64,000 bases of DNA from Ricinus communis (GCF_019578655.1 NC_063257.1:21514001-21578000); one strand, 5' to 3'. Positions 22,491-34,635 are shown, counted from the first letter of the stretch. Program-made: numbers and translations. Notes: generated by a model from the letters alone, not told the origin.

Positions 22491-24130
22491 ATGCCCAAAT
22501 ATGCGAAGTTCCTCCTCTCTAACAAAAAGAAACTTGAGGAAGTGTCAATGGTGCAACTATCGGAGAAGAGCTCGGTAATTATTCAAAGGCGGTTACTAGA
22601 GAAGCTAAAAGACATAGGGAGTTTTACTATTCCTTATTTTATTGCTAATCTAGATGTTAATAATGTATTGGCTGATTTAAGGGCTAGCATTAGTGTTATT
22701 CCCTATAATTTATTTAAAAAACTAGGACTTGGAGAACCTAAGCCAACACTTATGAGCATTCAATTAGCTGAAAAATCTATCATATACCTAGGGGTATCAT
22801 TGAGGATGTGTTAATTAAGGTTTAAGAATTTATATTTTCTATGGATTTTGTAATTATGGATATAGATGAAACTATCAATGTTTCCCTTGTTTTAGGAATT
22901 CAGTTTCTTGCTACAGCTAGAGCTATCATTAATGTGCATGATGGTAAGCTTATTCTTAGACTAGGGGAAGAGCAAGTGACTTTTTAGATTCCTAATGCTA
23001 TAAAACATCCGCTTGTACTTGACAACCTAGACTTTAGTGATGATAAGATTGAACATGAAACTGTTAATTTGATCTCATCTATTGTTCCTAAAGACCCCCC
23101 TTGAGTTATGTTTGGTACAAGAACAAGAAAAATGTGAGATGGTGGACGCCTTAGAGCAGCTTGCCTATCTTGAGGCAATAAAACCAATGAGAAAGAAGGC
23201 ATTTGAGTCTATTGAAATGTTTTAGAAAAAGGGGACGAGACCATCTTATGAGGACCCACCAACCCTGGAACTTAAGCAACTCCCATTTAATCTAGAATAT
23301 GCATTCTTAATGGAGGGATCCAAACTACTAATAATAGTTAGTGCTGAGTTACTAGAAGATCAGAAAACAAAGCTAATAGAGGTGTTGAGGAGGCGACAAA
23401 GGGCAATAGCTTGGAAAATCGTGAATATTAAAGGAATAAGCCTTTTTTTTTGCACACACAAGATCTTAATGGAAGAAGAATTCAAGACTGTAGTGCAACC
23501 CTAAAGGAATCTCAATCCTAATATGAAAAAGGTGGTTAACAAGGAGGTGATGAAGCTCCTTGATGTAGAGATAATTTATCCCATTTCAGACAGTTCTTGG
23601 ATAAGTCCAATACAAGTGGTGCCTAAGAAAGGAGGTATGGCAGTCGTGGTAAATGAAAATAATGAACTCATACCAACACGAACAGTAACAAGTTGAAGGT
23701 GTTCATTGACTATAGAAAGTTGAATGATGCCATTAAAAAAGATCATTTTCCATTCCCTTTTTATTAATGAAATACTATAAAGATTATTAGGGCATAAATA
23801 TTATTGCTTCTTAGATGGGATGTTAGGATACTTTCAAATTCCAATCCCTCCTGAAGATTAAGAAAATACCACTTTCGCATTCCCATATGGAACCTTCGCC
23901 TATAGAAGAATGTCATTTGTTTTGTGTAATGCACCAACTACATTCCAGAGGTGTATGATGGCTATCTTTGATGATTTAGTAGAGGACATTATGGAAGTTT
24001 TATGGATGATTTTTCTATTCATGGGAACTCGTTTGAACAATGTTTGAAGCATTTGGAGAGGGTTTTCATTAGGTGTGAAGAAACCAACTTGGTTTTAAAT
24101 TGGGAGAAATGACATTTCATGGTACAATAG
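22491..24130 (+). pseudogene. Athila element E protease and reverse transcriptase, degenerate
   Basis: Protease: MPKYAKFLLSNKKKLEE, then the active-site region VLADLRASISVIPYNLF (about 22665), where the usual DLGAS has Arg for Gly. It continues with a stop at 22812, IIEDVL and LVLGIQFLATARAIINVHDGK. The RT domain follows: EVMKLLDVEIIYPISDSSWISPIQVVPKK (about 23546-23632), PYGTFAYRRMSF, LCNAPTTFQRCMMAIF (about 23885-23970). A base loss near 24000 puts the FMDDFSIHG active-site loop out of frame. These copy element RNA in cytoplasmic particles in intact relatives. At least ten stops or frame changes, so inactive. Confidence 0.85.
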
Positions 24131-26040
24131 GGCATCGTTTTAGGACATAAGACTTCCCCAAAATAGCTAGATCCCTTACTAGGCTTTTGGAAAAAGATGT
24201 TGATTTTGTGTTTAATGAGGAATGTATGAAAGCTTTTTCCTCTCTAAAAGCAAAACTTGTTAATGCCCCAATAATGGTAGCACCGGATTGGAGTTTACCA
24301 TTTGAACTCATGTGTGATGCTAGTGATTTCCCTGTTGGAGCTGTTCTTGGTCAAAGGAGAGAGAAGCACTTTCAACCCATCTATTACGCAAGTAAAAAGA
24401 TGACTGAAGCAGAAATAAATTACACTACTACTAAAAAAGAACTACTTGCTATTATCTTTACTTTTGACAAGTTTCGATCATAGCTAATACAGTCAAAAGT
24501 GATTGTGTACACTGATCACTGAGCATTAAGGTATTTGTTCTTTAAGACTGATGCAAAACCAAGATTAATAAGATGGGTTTTACTTCTGCAGGAATTTGAC
24601 TTAGAGATATAAGATAAGAGGGGAGCAGAAAACTTGGCGGTCGATCATTTATCACGCCTAGAGAACATTCATTTGGAGGAGTTGCATGGGGATGATATTA
24701 ATAATCATTTTTCAGATGAGAAATTGTATGCTATGGTGAGTTTGGTGAGTAAACATGATTCTTCTATTTCATGGTATGCCGATTTTGCAAATTATCTTAT
24801 TGCGAGAAAACTTCTAAAGATTACTCTTATCACCAAAAGAAGAAATTCTTTGCTGATTTGAAATATTACTTTTGAGAGATCCATTTTTGTTTAATATATG
24901 TGCTGATAAGATAATAAGGAGGTGTGTAGCATAGCCGAAATCCATGAGCATTCCTGGTCATTGCCATAATGGACCAACTTGAGAACATTATCGGGTAAGT
25001 AGGACACCTCAAAAAGTACATGAAGTAGGATTTTATTGGCCAACTCTATTCAAAGATAGCCACACGTTTGTGCTAGAATGTGATTTTTGCCAACATACAA
25101 GTAACATTTCATCTTATAATAAGATGCCCTAACATGGCATACTTGAATGTGAAATTTTTGATGTATATGGGGTATCAATTTTATGGAACCATTCCCTAAT
25201 TATTTTGGTAATAAATATATTTTGCTGGCTATTAACTATGTTTCTAAATTGGTTAAGGCACAAAGCTTTGCCTCGTCATGATGCTAGAGTAGTAGTAAAA
25301 TTCTTGAACTACAGGTTTGGCATCCCTAAGGCCATTATTAGTGATAGGGGCACACACTTTTGTAATGCTCAATTAGAGAAGGTATTAAGAAGGGTTGGTA
25401 TCACGCATAAATTTGCCACCCCTTATCACCCTCAAACTAGTGACCAAGTGAAAACACGAATAGAGAACTCAAAAGAATTCTTCAGAACACTATGGAGTGG
25501 TCTAGGTAGGATTGATCTATGAGACTTGATGATGCTATGTGGGCTTATAGAACTACTTTTAAAACAACCTTGGGCACCACTCCTTATAGATTAGTATATG
25601 GAAAATCTTTCCATCTACCTGTTGAGATTGAACATAAAGCTTTTTGCTCTATAAAATAGGTTAATCTTGATCTAGCTAGTGCAGGTTTGAAAAGGAAGTT
25701 ACAAATTAATGAGCTGGATGAATGGCGCCATCATGCTTATGAGAATGCCCATCTAACTAAGCAACGCACAAAGAAGTGACATGATTCTCGGATCAAGCCT
25801 AGAAGAGTGTTTTCAAGTCAAAGATAAGGTACTTCTATTCAACACGTGACTTTGGCCCTTTCCAAGTAAGTTAAAATCACGTTGGTCAAGTTCATTTATT
25901 ATTAAACAAGTTTTTCCGTATGGAGCAGTTGAGTTAACACATACTGAAAAGTGTGAATTTAAAGTTAATGGTCATAGATTGAACTTGTACCTTGGAGGAA
26001 AGGTTGACTCGAAAAAGGAAGTCTTACTACTTCTCTAGTC
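24131..26040 (+). pseudogene. Athila element E RNase H and integrase, degenerate
   Basis: RNase H: FELMCDASDFPVGAVLGQR (about 24301), YYASKKMTEAEINYTTTKKELLAI (about 24385) and VIVYTDH (about 24499) in an almost open frame broken by a stop at 24481. The tether AVDHLSRLEN is at 24634. Integrase: a damaged zinc-binding region (about 24940-25100), then FGIPKAIISDRGTHFCN (25318-25368) and TPYHPQTSDQV (25420-25452), where the catalytic E region is degraded. DDAMWAYRTTFKT and PYRLVYGKSFHLPVEIEHKAF follow (25528-25645). The remaining C-terminal part is frameshifted and ends near 26040. No 3' LTR of this element is found to the right. Confidence 0.8.
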
Positions 26041-26478
26041 GATATAAGAAAATATCTAAATGTCTAGCTAAGATGGCATTAAAGAAGCGCTTGGTAAGAG
26101 GCAACCTACTTTAGTTTATTATTTATTATTTTTATTATTATTTAATTTTGTTTAGATCATGTTATTTTCAATTTCTATTTGTTTAAACAATAATGGGCTC
26201 AGATTCCAGTTCAGTTTTTTTAGGGGCTAAGCCCATTTTAATTTTATGTAGGATCTAATATAGGATGTTATGTTTTATTTAAATTAGGAATAACCTAGCA
26301 GTTATATCTCAATTGATCTCTTCTTCTCCTTTTATATAAGACTTAAGAGTTTAGTTTCATTAAGGTATCTAGAATCCTAGCTTTGTTATAATAAACAAGG
26401 ATTAGAACTCTTGAGATTAGCTCTATAAATAGAACATGTTCCAGTTCCTATAGTTTTACATTTCTCTCGCCATAAGCC
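26041..26478 (+). other. Post-pol spacer with a TATA box (26424-26431)
   Basis: AT-rich, no coding signal. TATAAATA at 26424-26431 lies 48 bp before the ATG at 26479. The preceding 200 bp (26220-26420) resemble a plant promoter or the U3 of an unidentified LTR, with no matching second copy in the window. Confidence 0.4.
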
Positions 26479-26997
26479 ATGAGTTCTAGGGATACTCATG
26501 TATATAATGTTCCTTCATCACCATCTCCCTCTCCACCACCATCTAGAGATAGGCATAGGATGAAATCACCCATACCATTTTCAACTAAGTTTGGGAGGAG
26601 AAATTTTCCATACCCCGTTCATCATCACCTAGATAGTGGGTACTACACTATACGAAGAGGAAGCCATGGGATCCAAGGCCTAAAGAATTTACTGCTATCT
26701 TAGCCTACCAAAGAGCATATCCTAAAACCAACGAGTATGTCTACTCTTTGGATGAAATAGTGGAGAATGAACGTCTTGAAAATAGTAGACAACACTTCGG
26801 AGGAAGCCCTAAAATCTAAAAATAGTATAGAAAGTGATCCTAGTGAGCCTAGTGGTTGGCCAGGAAGGGAAGGTAGTCCTCCTACTCCAATACCACGAGG
26901 ATGCTCTAGGAAGCACGCCCATGCTACTTCAACCCCAAAAAGTGGGCAAGGACGCCTAATGAAGGTTGAGCAACCTTCTACATTAAAGAGAGGCTCA
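26479..26997 (+). pseudogene. Unrecognised ORF remnants downstream of a TATA box
   Basis: The frame from 26479 reads 74 codons (MSSRDTHVYNVPSSPSPSP...), Ser/Pro-rich at the start, with HHH and Tyr/Arg-rich parts later. A second frame, about 26670-26810, gives FTAILAYQRAYPKTNEYVYS and a charged helix-like continuation. A third from 26767 is again Ser/Pro-rich. I do not recognise the product. It could be the start of an Athila env-like ORF of element E, an extra ORF of another element, or a captured gene fragment. The position after Athila pol favours the first. It is cut at about 26998 by the Tat LTR. Confidence 0.35.
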
Positions 26998-28451
26998 ATA
27001 CACAACCAAATCGGCTCTGCACTGGGCCTATCGATTCTGAGAGGGTTCGAGTGGTCCTCCTGCAATTTTTCTCAGTTTCTCATATCGAGAGTCGATTCTC
27101 ACATGCACAAAGGGTAAAAATTCAATTAGAACATGTAAAATTAACATAAAATTAAGATATAACAATGAAACCTTAAAAGGACATGTAAAACCTAAAAATT
27201 AAACTAGTCATAATCAAATATGGAATTCTAAGGCAAATCTCAAATTTTAATTATACAAGCTTAAAATTCAATTCACCAACATGGAAATATAAATCAATTA
27301 TATTTACTATTTATTAACTAATTAAATTCAAAACCTAAAATTATGTTATCAGATTCAAAACCATATGTGTTCTTATTATCAAATTTAAAATCCAATAAAA
27401 TCAACATGTTAAATGAAAACAAATTTTGTTCTAATCATGTGAATCATACATCAACAACTAAAAAACATTCCTAATCCTGTTTCTATAAACAAATATAAAA
27501 GAACTAATTAGAAAAGGGAAGTTGATGTGCAGGTAGGGGAACCCTTAGGTTGTCACCACTGGTAGTTATTTTGTGAGTCTTAGGCAATAAGGAAGCTGTT
27601 GAATTAAAGGTTGGTTGGAATCTAGTTCTACTTTGGGATTTCATAAAAGCTTTTATCATTCTTAAATAGGTTTCCTAATTTGGAGCTCTTTCTTAGTGGT
27701 TTCCTAAAAATTAACTCTCTGTATATGTAGATGTTTCTTTATAGTTAAAAAAAACCTTAAGGAATATAGCTAACCATAGACCTAGGGTGTATCGATCTAT
27801 TTACAGCGGTAGGGTAAAACCCTAGAAAAAACAAATAAGTATTCAATTATTTGAAAAAAGATAAACTATAATTATCCCTTCCCTTTATCAAATTAATATA
27901 AAATAAAAAGGGATTAAATCCTTTATATTCAAACAATTTTCATTAGAAAATATTTAAAAATCTCGATTATTATCATAAATACCTTCTAGAAACTTATTTT
28001 TACCATTTTTTGGTGTTTTAGGTCGAAAGTATACGTACAACGGCATTACATTTTAAAAACGGACAATCAACACTGTATAGAACTAATTGGCTCTGTATAG
28101 AGTCGATTCGGCTGTACACAGAGCCGATTAGCTCAAAGAGGCAAAAGTTTGCAAATTTTTTACGATTTAGTTCCTGAACACAGAGCCAATTAGCTCAAAG
28201 AGGCAAAAGTTCGCAAATGTTTGACGATTTAGTTCCTGAACTTGTAAAAACTGTTGTTTCACCCTACAAACTTTATATTTCCTATCAATTGGGTCCAAAT
28301 TGATTCTAGAGAAGTAATTTTAAGTCTAATTATTCCCATCCTTCATCAGATTTTCCCCTCCTTAGACTCCGATACTCGAGAAAGGTAGTAACTTCCATCA
28401 TTGTGTTTTTTGTAATTCCCTTGATATCTAGATTCAGAAAATGGGTGCTGA
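26998..28451 (-). mobile_element. Tat-type LTR, minus strand, truncated (copy P)
   Basis: On the minus strand it starts TGTCAGCACCCATTTTCTG at 28451, the usual start of Tat-lineage LTRs. It aligns with copy R3 (31560-32750) in order: the GAGCCGAT cluster, an aaaccctag block, and repeated AAGTTATCA/ATCAAATTTAAAATCC phrases. The 3' part of the LTR, as seen at 30764-31560, is missing. PPT-like purines follow on the minus strand (28452-28463, ACTGCCCCTAGT on the plus strand), so this would be a 3' LTR. Confidence 0.6.
28117..28240. repeat. Two-copy 62-bp tandem duplication
   Basis: Units start at 28117 and 28179 (cacagagcc) and both run to ttcctgaa. They differ at only a few bases. They include the GAGCCGATTAGCTC motif. 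Confidence 0.85.
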
Positions 28452-29212
28452 CAACTGCCCCTAGTTCGTCAAAATTTATAAACATGCATGAGATTAAATA
28501 AATTATGACAAATCATAATATCAAGGATACGATAAAAACAGATATCTTGGTGAGCAGAAAAGGCCACGCCCCTTAAGCTTTTATTTAATATGGGGACCAC
28601 GCTCGCTCAGATTATGAGGACTTTGCCTGTTGATTTAGGAACTACGCTCGTCGATTTAGGAGCCATGCCTGTCAGTCTAGCAACCACACCTATTGATTTG
28701 GTAGCCACACCCATCAATTTTTCTTTTGCACAGACTTCCCTCTAGCTATTTTCAAAAGATAATTTACTACTTCAGGGGAATTTGGAAATTTTTCCGCTTC
28801 CGGGTACTTTTGGTTAGAAATGCTGTCTTGGGGTGCAATTTGACTTAACTGATATTCTTTTAGAAGCCATATAGGTACTTGGCTCGCTCAAGGACTAAAA
28901 CATAATTTTGATGGGTCAGTTACCAAATTTGTAATTTTTTAAAATTTCAGCCTCGGGATGCATACTAGCCTTTCATGTGTCTTCTACTGACTTGTACAGT
29001 ACTTGGTCCATCTAAGGACTAAAGTATAATTTCAATTGCTTAGGGACCTAAATGACTTTTTTCCCTCTTCAATGCATATATATATCCTCATATCCATTCA
29101 CAAATCACTCTATCCATTTTTATCTACTTTTTTTCTCTCAAACCCTTTTTTGCTCTTTGTTCAATTTCTCAACCAATTCTTAACCAAATCCCGTGAGATT
29201 AATTTTGAAATT
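28452..29212. other. Internal non-coding region of the Tat element, with a 21-bp minisatellite
   Basis: Holds the polypurine tract beside LTR P, a degenerate minisatellite (28586-28714), and a twice-occurring phrase about ctcaaggactaaaacataattt (28888 and 29013). A T/C-rich leader with ATATATATAT (about 29077-29086) precedes the ATG at 29213. That last stretch looks like a promoter and 5' leader for the antisense gene. No other ORF. Confidence 0.5.
28586..28714. repeat. Degenerate 21-bp minisatellite
   Basis: Six units of 21-23 bp, starting at about 28586, 28609, 28631, 28652, 28673 and 28694, of the form GATTTAGGARCCAYGCCTGTC. It lies just inside the 3' LTR of the Tat element. Confidence 0.75.
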
Positions 29213-30633
29213 ATGGCCTCATCTTCTAGATTCTCAAGACATACTCCAATCGCACCCAACTGCGAGTTCTCACCGCCAATTTCTTGCGAAAATAACCTTG
29301 GGCTTATCAAATGGGAAGATGGCAAAATTAAACACTCACTGAGCATTTATGGCTATCGGAGAGGTGTTCTTTTATCTTTAAACTGGTTTCCTGTTGCTTA
29401 TACACTACATATACATATTATTTATCCAAAATAGATATAACTTTATGAAAATAATGCAAAAAAGTTGTGCCCTAACCCACAAAGCTGATTTAGCTCTGCA
29501 CACAGCCATTGGCTCTGTGTAGTGTCGATTCGGCTCTGTGCTGAGCCGATTGGCTCTATATAGTCCCAATCGACTATGCACAGGCTGAAAATTAACTTTT
29601 AAGGCATTTTAGCGTATAATAATAACTTAATGCCATACTTACTTTTTTGGAGTCTTTTTATGTATGCATTGTGTTTCTATAGGACGTTGTGAGTGGTTCG
29701 ACGAGCTCCCAAGATCTATCCAGGCTAAGATTAACAACACTAGCTTTCGTCAATTTATGGCTATGCTTCCCTCCGTTATGGGGAGGATGGATCACACCTC
29801 CATATACGTGCTCCTCAAGAGATGGATACTACTTACACCTTCCACACTCCGGTTGATGGGCTGACACTGTCTCCTCTCCCTTTTGTTGCCATCACAATAA
29901 TTGACTTCACAGGTATCCCTATGCCCTTTTATAATGCGATTCACAACCAGGGTTTCGATGTGTGATAGTGCTATATTACAAATTTACTTTGGTCCTTACC
30001 GGCATGCAAGAACACCAATTGCATTTCTTACTAGAGCATTCCTCTTTATTACAGGGGCTTCATGCCTCGGAATGCTCCATAGATGGTATGGCCCGAGCCT
30101 TCTTGGTGTATCTTTTTGGAACCATCCTATTTAATGACTCAAGGAACTCACTGAACTTCTACTATTTGGCCTTTCTATGAGATAAGTCTCCTCCTACAAT
30201 TGGGGGTCTACGGATCTCGCTTATTTATACCACTAGATGGACATCACCATCCGGGGGAGTAAGAGAATTTGCGGCTTCTGGCATGCCGCACATTTAATTC
30301 CATCACCATTCGAGGAAATCAAGCATAGTCATGCTTATGGTGTACGATCATTGTGTATCCTTACCTGGACTACGGGCATCCACTTTCTACATATCTTTGA
30401 GACTTTGCCGTCAGTATGGGCAGAAGCAACGAATTTTGGAATCCCATCATGAATTTGAAGGCTTCCCACTCACACAAGATTTCCTTGACAAGATGAAGAG
30501 ACTTTGGCCTCATCGAGACATAGAGCGCAACCTTAACTTCAAAGGCGATCGAAGCATAGATGATAATTATAAAGCTTGGGTCGAACTTCAGATTATCACT
30601 TCTCATGCATTTACGAGGTTTAAGAGGACTTGA
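29213..30633 (+). pseudogene. Plant mobile domain (aminotransferase-like) ORF, antisense to the Tat LTRs, probable intron
   Basis: The open start at 29213 (MASSSRFSRHTP) continues for 50 codons to a GT at 29364. AG at 29681-29682 gives a 319-bp candidate intron that keeps the frame. The second exon reads CEWFDELPRSIQAKIN, SFRQFMAMLPS, and after a frameshift near 29822 TTYTFHTPVDGLTLSPLPFV and FTGIPMPFYNAI. Later pieces show ARAFLVYLFGTILF, TIRGSKRICGFWHA and FPLTQDFLDKMKRLWPHRD. The order WF-ELP, then TFH-P, then A-FL-YL-G-LF, then CGFWHA is that of plant mobile domain (PMD) proteins, a family found both in cellular genes and as extra ORFs in gypsy elements. Several frameshifts and stops (about 29862, 30180 and near 30240-30340) make it a pseudogene. 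It lies between two minus-strand Tat LTRs, so it is antisense, as extra ORFs of the Tat lineage can be. Confidence 0.65.
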
Positions 30634-30763
30634 GAACTAGTTGTTGATTGTAAAGATGCAGATGCAATGCAAAGAAGAGAAGAAGCTGAAGATACGCTTC
30701 GTTTTAGATCTCATTTATTTTACATAGGATTTTAGCTTAGTTGTTCTTTTTAGTTAGTGAGCA

Positions 30764-32757
30764 TGGGCGGCAGTTTCGAGGGTGCAACCAAGTGTCTTTA
30801 GCGACTACGGCACTATAAGGCTTTTCAACCTAATCGGGAATACGCTAACTAGTCACTGAGATTAGTGCGAATATGGGAGTCGCCACTCGGGTAATGGCTG
30901 CGACACTTTTACTAATGAGTGGCATTTCTCAAATTCCATAAGGAAGCTTACGCCATAAGATCCAAAGATGGATTCGGAAGCTAACTTCCTTATTTGTGTA
31001 TATTATTCTTTAATTTTATTGTTTAATAAATTATTCCCTATAGACACAAAATTTTATATACAAGCATACCATAAAGCACATAAAGTCCTCATAAGTTTAG
31101 CCCGTTTTTATTAAGCACAGCCCACGTTTAAGTTATTAATCTAGCTTACTAATCAATTATGTACTAGGCCCACTTAGTCTAGCCCAATTACTAATTATGC
31201 TCTTGAATTCCATCCTTTAATCCTAATAGACTACTTTATGATAAGGCCCAATTTAGTCATCCTATCTAAGTGGGTTGATTAATTAACTATAAACGTGGCA
31301 AAGCCCACCTAAGTCTAACTAATTTTACTTTTAGGCTCAATTACCATTTTATTAACCTTATGGGCTACAGGTTTCTTGCTAAAGTCCAAACTAAAAGCCT
31401 AAGTCTAGGTGATCAGTTTTATCAATCAATTAGGTACTTTTCATCATAAGTTACAAAAATAAAGCAAAATAAAAAAAGCAAGAAAATTGCTAAGTTAATA
31501 CAAACCCCCCTACAACTAAAATAACTTAAAACCAACTAAAAATAGGCTAAAATTGGCAGACAAACAACTGATCGGCTATGTCACAGAGCTGATTGGTTTT
31601 ACGTCCAGCCAATTGGTTGTGCATAAATCGGCTCTAGGGTTTTCCTAGGCTGAATAGAATCTTTTGGCATCCAACTCCAAAATACTTGAAATACACATAG
31701 AAAAAATTACAATATGTATAAAACACATAATTAAACTTATTTTGAAGACATAGAAAATTAAATTGATGAACAAAGAAACTTACAGTGAATAAAAATGTCA
31801 ATTTCCTAAAACATGCATATTGCACAAATCATGCCTAATCATCACTAAAGAAAAGTAGATATAACATGTTAACATATTCATTTATAGCATAGGATTATCA
31901 TATTCTAAACCTAAGAACACAAAAGTTATCAGATTTAGAATCCAATAACGTAGAAGTTATCATATTTAAAATCCAGGAAACATGCATATCATAAAAATAT
32001 GTAAGTCATGCTAAAACCTGATTCTAACACATATAACATTAAAAAATAACAATCATTGAAAGAAACTACAAAACCTCGCATGTTTCTAATAACAAAAAGA
32101 TAAAAAAAAAATAAAAAGAAATGAAGAAATTAGGAAAGAAGAGAAGAATAATGATATGGATGCCTTAAAACCCTCAGGCTATCACCATATTAAGTAGATC
32201 CTTGAGTCTCAAGAGTATAGGAGGAAGTTTATCCAAAGATGAAGTAGGGATTATAGTGTTTAGTGGGTTTTGTGTGTGATTTTTGAAAATCACAATACGT
32301 ATGCCAAAAATCTTACCAATTATTTTGTACTCAATTGCCAATCCCTTAAACCTAGGGTTTTCTTTTCTATTTATAGGGAAAGGTTAGGAGAACCCTAGAG
32401 ACTTAGATATACTCTCCATTTAATTATCAATAATTCTAAAAATTAAAGATAAAAATGGCTTTATCAAGATCTTTCCTAATCGATAAATACTGGTTTTCTA
32501 ATAACTTGGATAATACTGATAAATGCCCATTTAATCATAAGAATAATAAAAAAATTAGATAATCATTGATAAAATCCCTTCTAGACAGTTGATTTTGTTG
32601 GTTGTGGGTGTTTAAAATTGGAAATACATCAAAAAAACGACCACAAAAATTGAGTTTTGAGCCAACCGGCACTGCTTAGAGCCAATCGGCTCTATGCAGA
32701 GCCATTGAGGCACTATGCACAGCTGCTTGGCCCTAAATGTTGGCAGCTCTAGTAGCA
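30764..32757 (-). mobile_element. Tat-type LTR, minus strand (copy R3)
   Basis: Longest copy of this LTR family in the window. Its left end reads TGGGCGGCAGTTTCGAG, the inverted form of the CGCCCA end. The AGTCGCCACTCGGGTAA block is at about 30880 and the GAGCCGAT cluster at 31560-31640 and 32660-32710. It should start at a GGGTGCTGACA on the right but is cut at 32758 by an inverted Athila-like LTR fragment. No PBS motif follows its left end, unlike copy R4. Confidence 0.65.
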
Positions 32758-33099
32758 TGATGCGAGCTAAACACGACTAACAATCTACAAGGAAGTGCAC
32801 CTATCAAATTTAATCTAGTTATGGCAAGTATCAATGTCATATCCCACAGGAACTAAGAAGCTACTGCTACTATGCTATTCCTATAATCTAACCAATCAAA
32901 AGGTGGTGAAGATCATTAACTAAAAATGATTGAGAATGCAAATGAAACTAAATTTTAACAAAGAGAATAAAAGTTTGAAAAAGACAATGAGATGAGTTAA
33001 CCCAATTGGGGATCTCTTTAGCTAGCCGGCTTAAAAATAATAATTTATGAATTGATTGATTAAGAATGCGATCTGTTGATAAATTCTTAAATGAATTAG
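32758..33099 (-). mobile_element. Athila-like G-family LTR fragment, inverted
   Basis: On the plus strand this begins TGATGCGAGCTAAACACG. Its reverse complement matches the last 340 bp of the plus-strand LTR at 34130-34479 through the phrases ccaattgggttaactcatctcattgtc, tgatcttcaccaccttttgattggtt and gtagcagtagcttct. It therefore ends with the intact LTR terminus (..GCTCGCATCA) and is broken at 33099, where the plus-strand copy starts. Confidence 0.75.
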
Positions 33100-34480
33100 T
33101 GTTATCCTTAATATTACACATGCTTGATTTTGAGTTGTTTTTAGGGAAAATTAGGTGTTTTTTGTATTAGAATCACCCTGTTTTAGTTTTCTTTGTGTCT
33201 CAGGTGTTTTTCTAGGTACATCATCAAAGTTAGGGAAAAATCGAACCAAAATTGGGAAGAAATGGATGAATCGGGCACATTAGACTGTTCAACGCGCCTT
33301 ACCAACACCCCCGTGCTGAGGAGCATGGTTAGGGTCAGAGGGCATGCTGAAATGCCTTACCCATGGTGAGAAAAAGTGATTTGCAACATGGTTTCCGAGA
33401 GTTACACGGCCTAGGAGCATGCCCGTGTTGATCAGCATGGCCCAATTCCAAGCCATGCTGAAGAAGGCCAGATGTACAACTTTAGCTTAACACGCTAAGG
33501 ATCAGCACGACCCAAATCCAAGCCGTGTTAGATTACGAAACCTAATGTAAAAGAAAAGAAAAAGAAAAAGAAAAAGGAGGTTAGGGATCCTAGGAAGAGA
33601 ACTTAGGGGTATTCAAGATAGACTTTGAGAGCAACCTTCGAGACGATCAAGAAGAGAAAAATGGAGACGAATTCCACTTCAATATCATCCAGATAGCTAT
33701 TCTTGAGGATTAGTTTGAAGATTCAAAGGAAAGAAGAAGGAGATCTTGAGCTGTAAAGATCGGATCTAGAGTTATTCAAGAGGGGATAGCATTTTCACCA
33801 TTTGAGAAAAGGGTGTTCATGTTCTTTTCGATTCTTGTTCACTTTATATTTGATTCTTGTATTAAGTATAATACAATCTATTGTTTCTTCTTCATTGTTA
33901 AATCAATTTGAAAACTCCTTTGTAATTGATAAATTCAATTGAGTTTGGACAACTGCTTGTGTGATTAAGTGATTTGCATCTTAGAGATAAGTGTAATAAT
34001 TTACTGGAATAAGAACTAGACATTCTTATTAGCGGTAATTTATAGATTAATGCTATTCTAAAACCAATTGTTAGGAAGAGATTCCAACTTTAGATATTTA
34101 GGATTAGAAATTGGTTAACTCGAGAGAAAGGCCAATTCATTTAAGAAATTATCCACATATCACAATTCTTAATCAATCAATTCATAATTTATTATTTTTA
34201 AGCCGACTAACTAAAGGGATCCCTAATTGGGTTAACTCATCTCATTGTCTTTTCCAAATTTTCATTCTCTTTGTTAAAAATTTAGTTTCCATTTGCATTC
34301 TCAATTATTTTTAGTTAATGATCTTCACCACCTTTTGATTGGTTAGATAATAGGAATAGCGTAGTAGCAGTAGCTTCTCAGTTCCCATGGCATACGATAT
34401 TAATACTTAACATAGCTAGATTACATCCGATAGGTGCACTTGCCTGTAGATTGCTAGTTGTATTTAGGACAATATTAGGT
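33100..34480 (+). mobile_element. 5' LTR of Athila-like element G
   Basis: About 1380 bp, starting TGTTATCC and ending near GGACAATATTAG just before the PBS. It contains GC-motif clusters (CACGGCC, GCCCGTGTTG, CCGTGTTAG) at 33270-33540 and a purine-rich AAAGAAAAAG tract at about 33550. Related to the F-family LTRs. The exact ends are uncertain because both termini look mutated. Confidence 0.7.
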
Positions 34481-34483
34481 TTT

Positions 34484-34501
34484 TGGCGCTGTTGCTAGGG
34501 A
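34484..34501 (+). other. Primer-binding site of element G
   Basis: TGGCGCTGTTGCTAGGGA is three changes from the Athila site TGGCGCCGTTGCCGGGGA (tRNA-Asp type). Confidence 0.75.
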
Positions 34502-34635
34502 ACTTTGTTTTGAGAAATATTATGAACCATGTGTTCTTGTTAATTTAGCCATTTTATTCTTTGTTCTTTATTTTTTTTTTGATATTATTCTTTTATTCAT
34601 TTATGTTGTTGGTTATTCGTTGTTTCAGGTAGTCT

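Noticed and set aside
26700..27065. Minus-strand open frame of 121 codons.
   Set aside because: Crosses the boundary between the unplaced remnant and the Tat LTR and has no recognisable motif.
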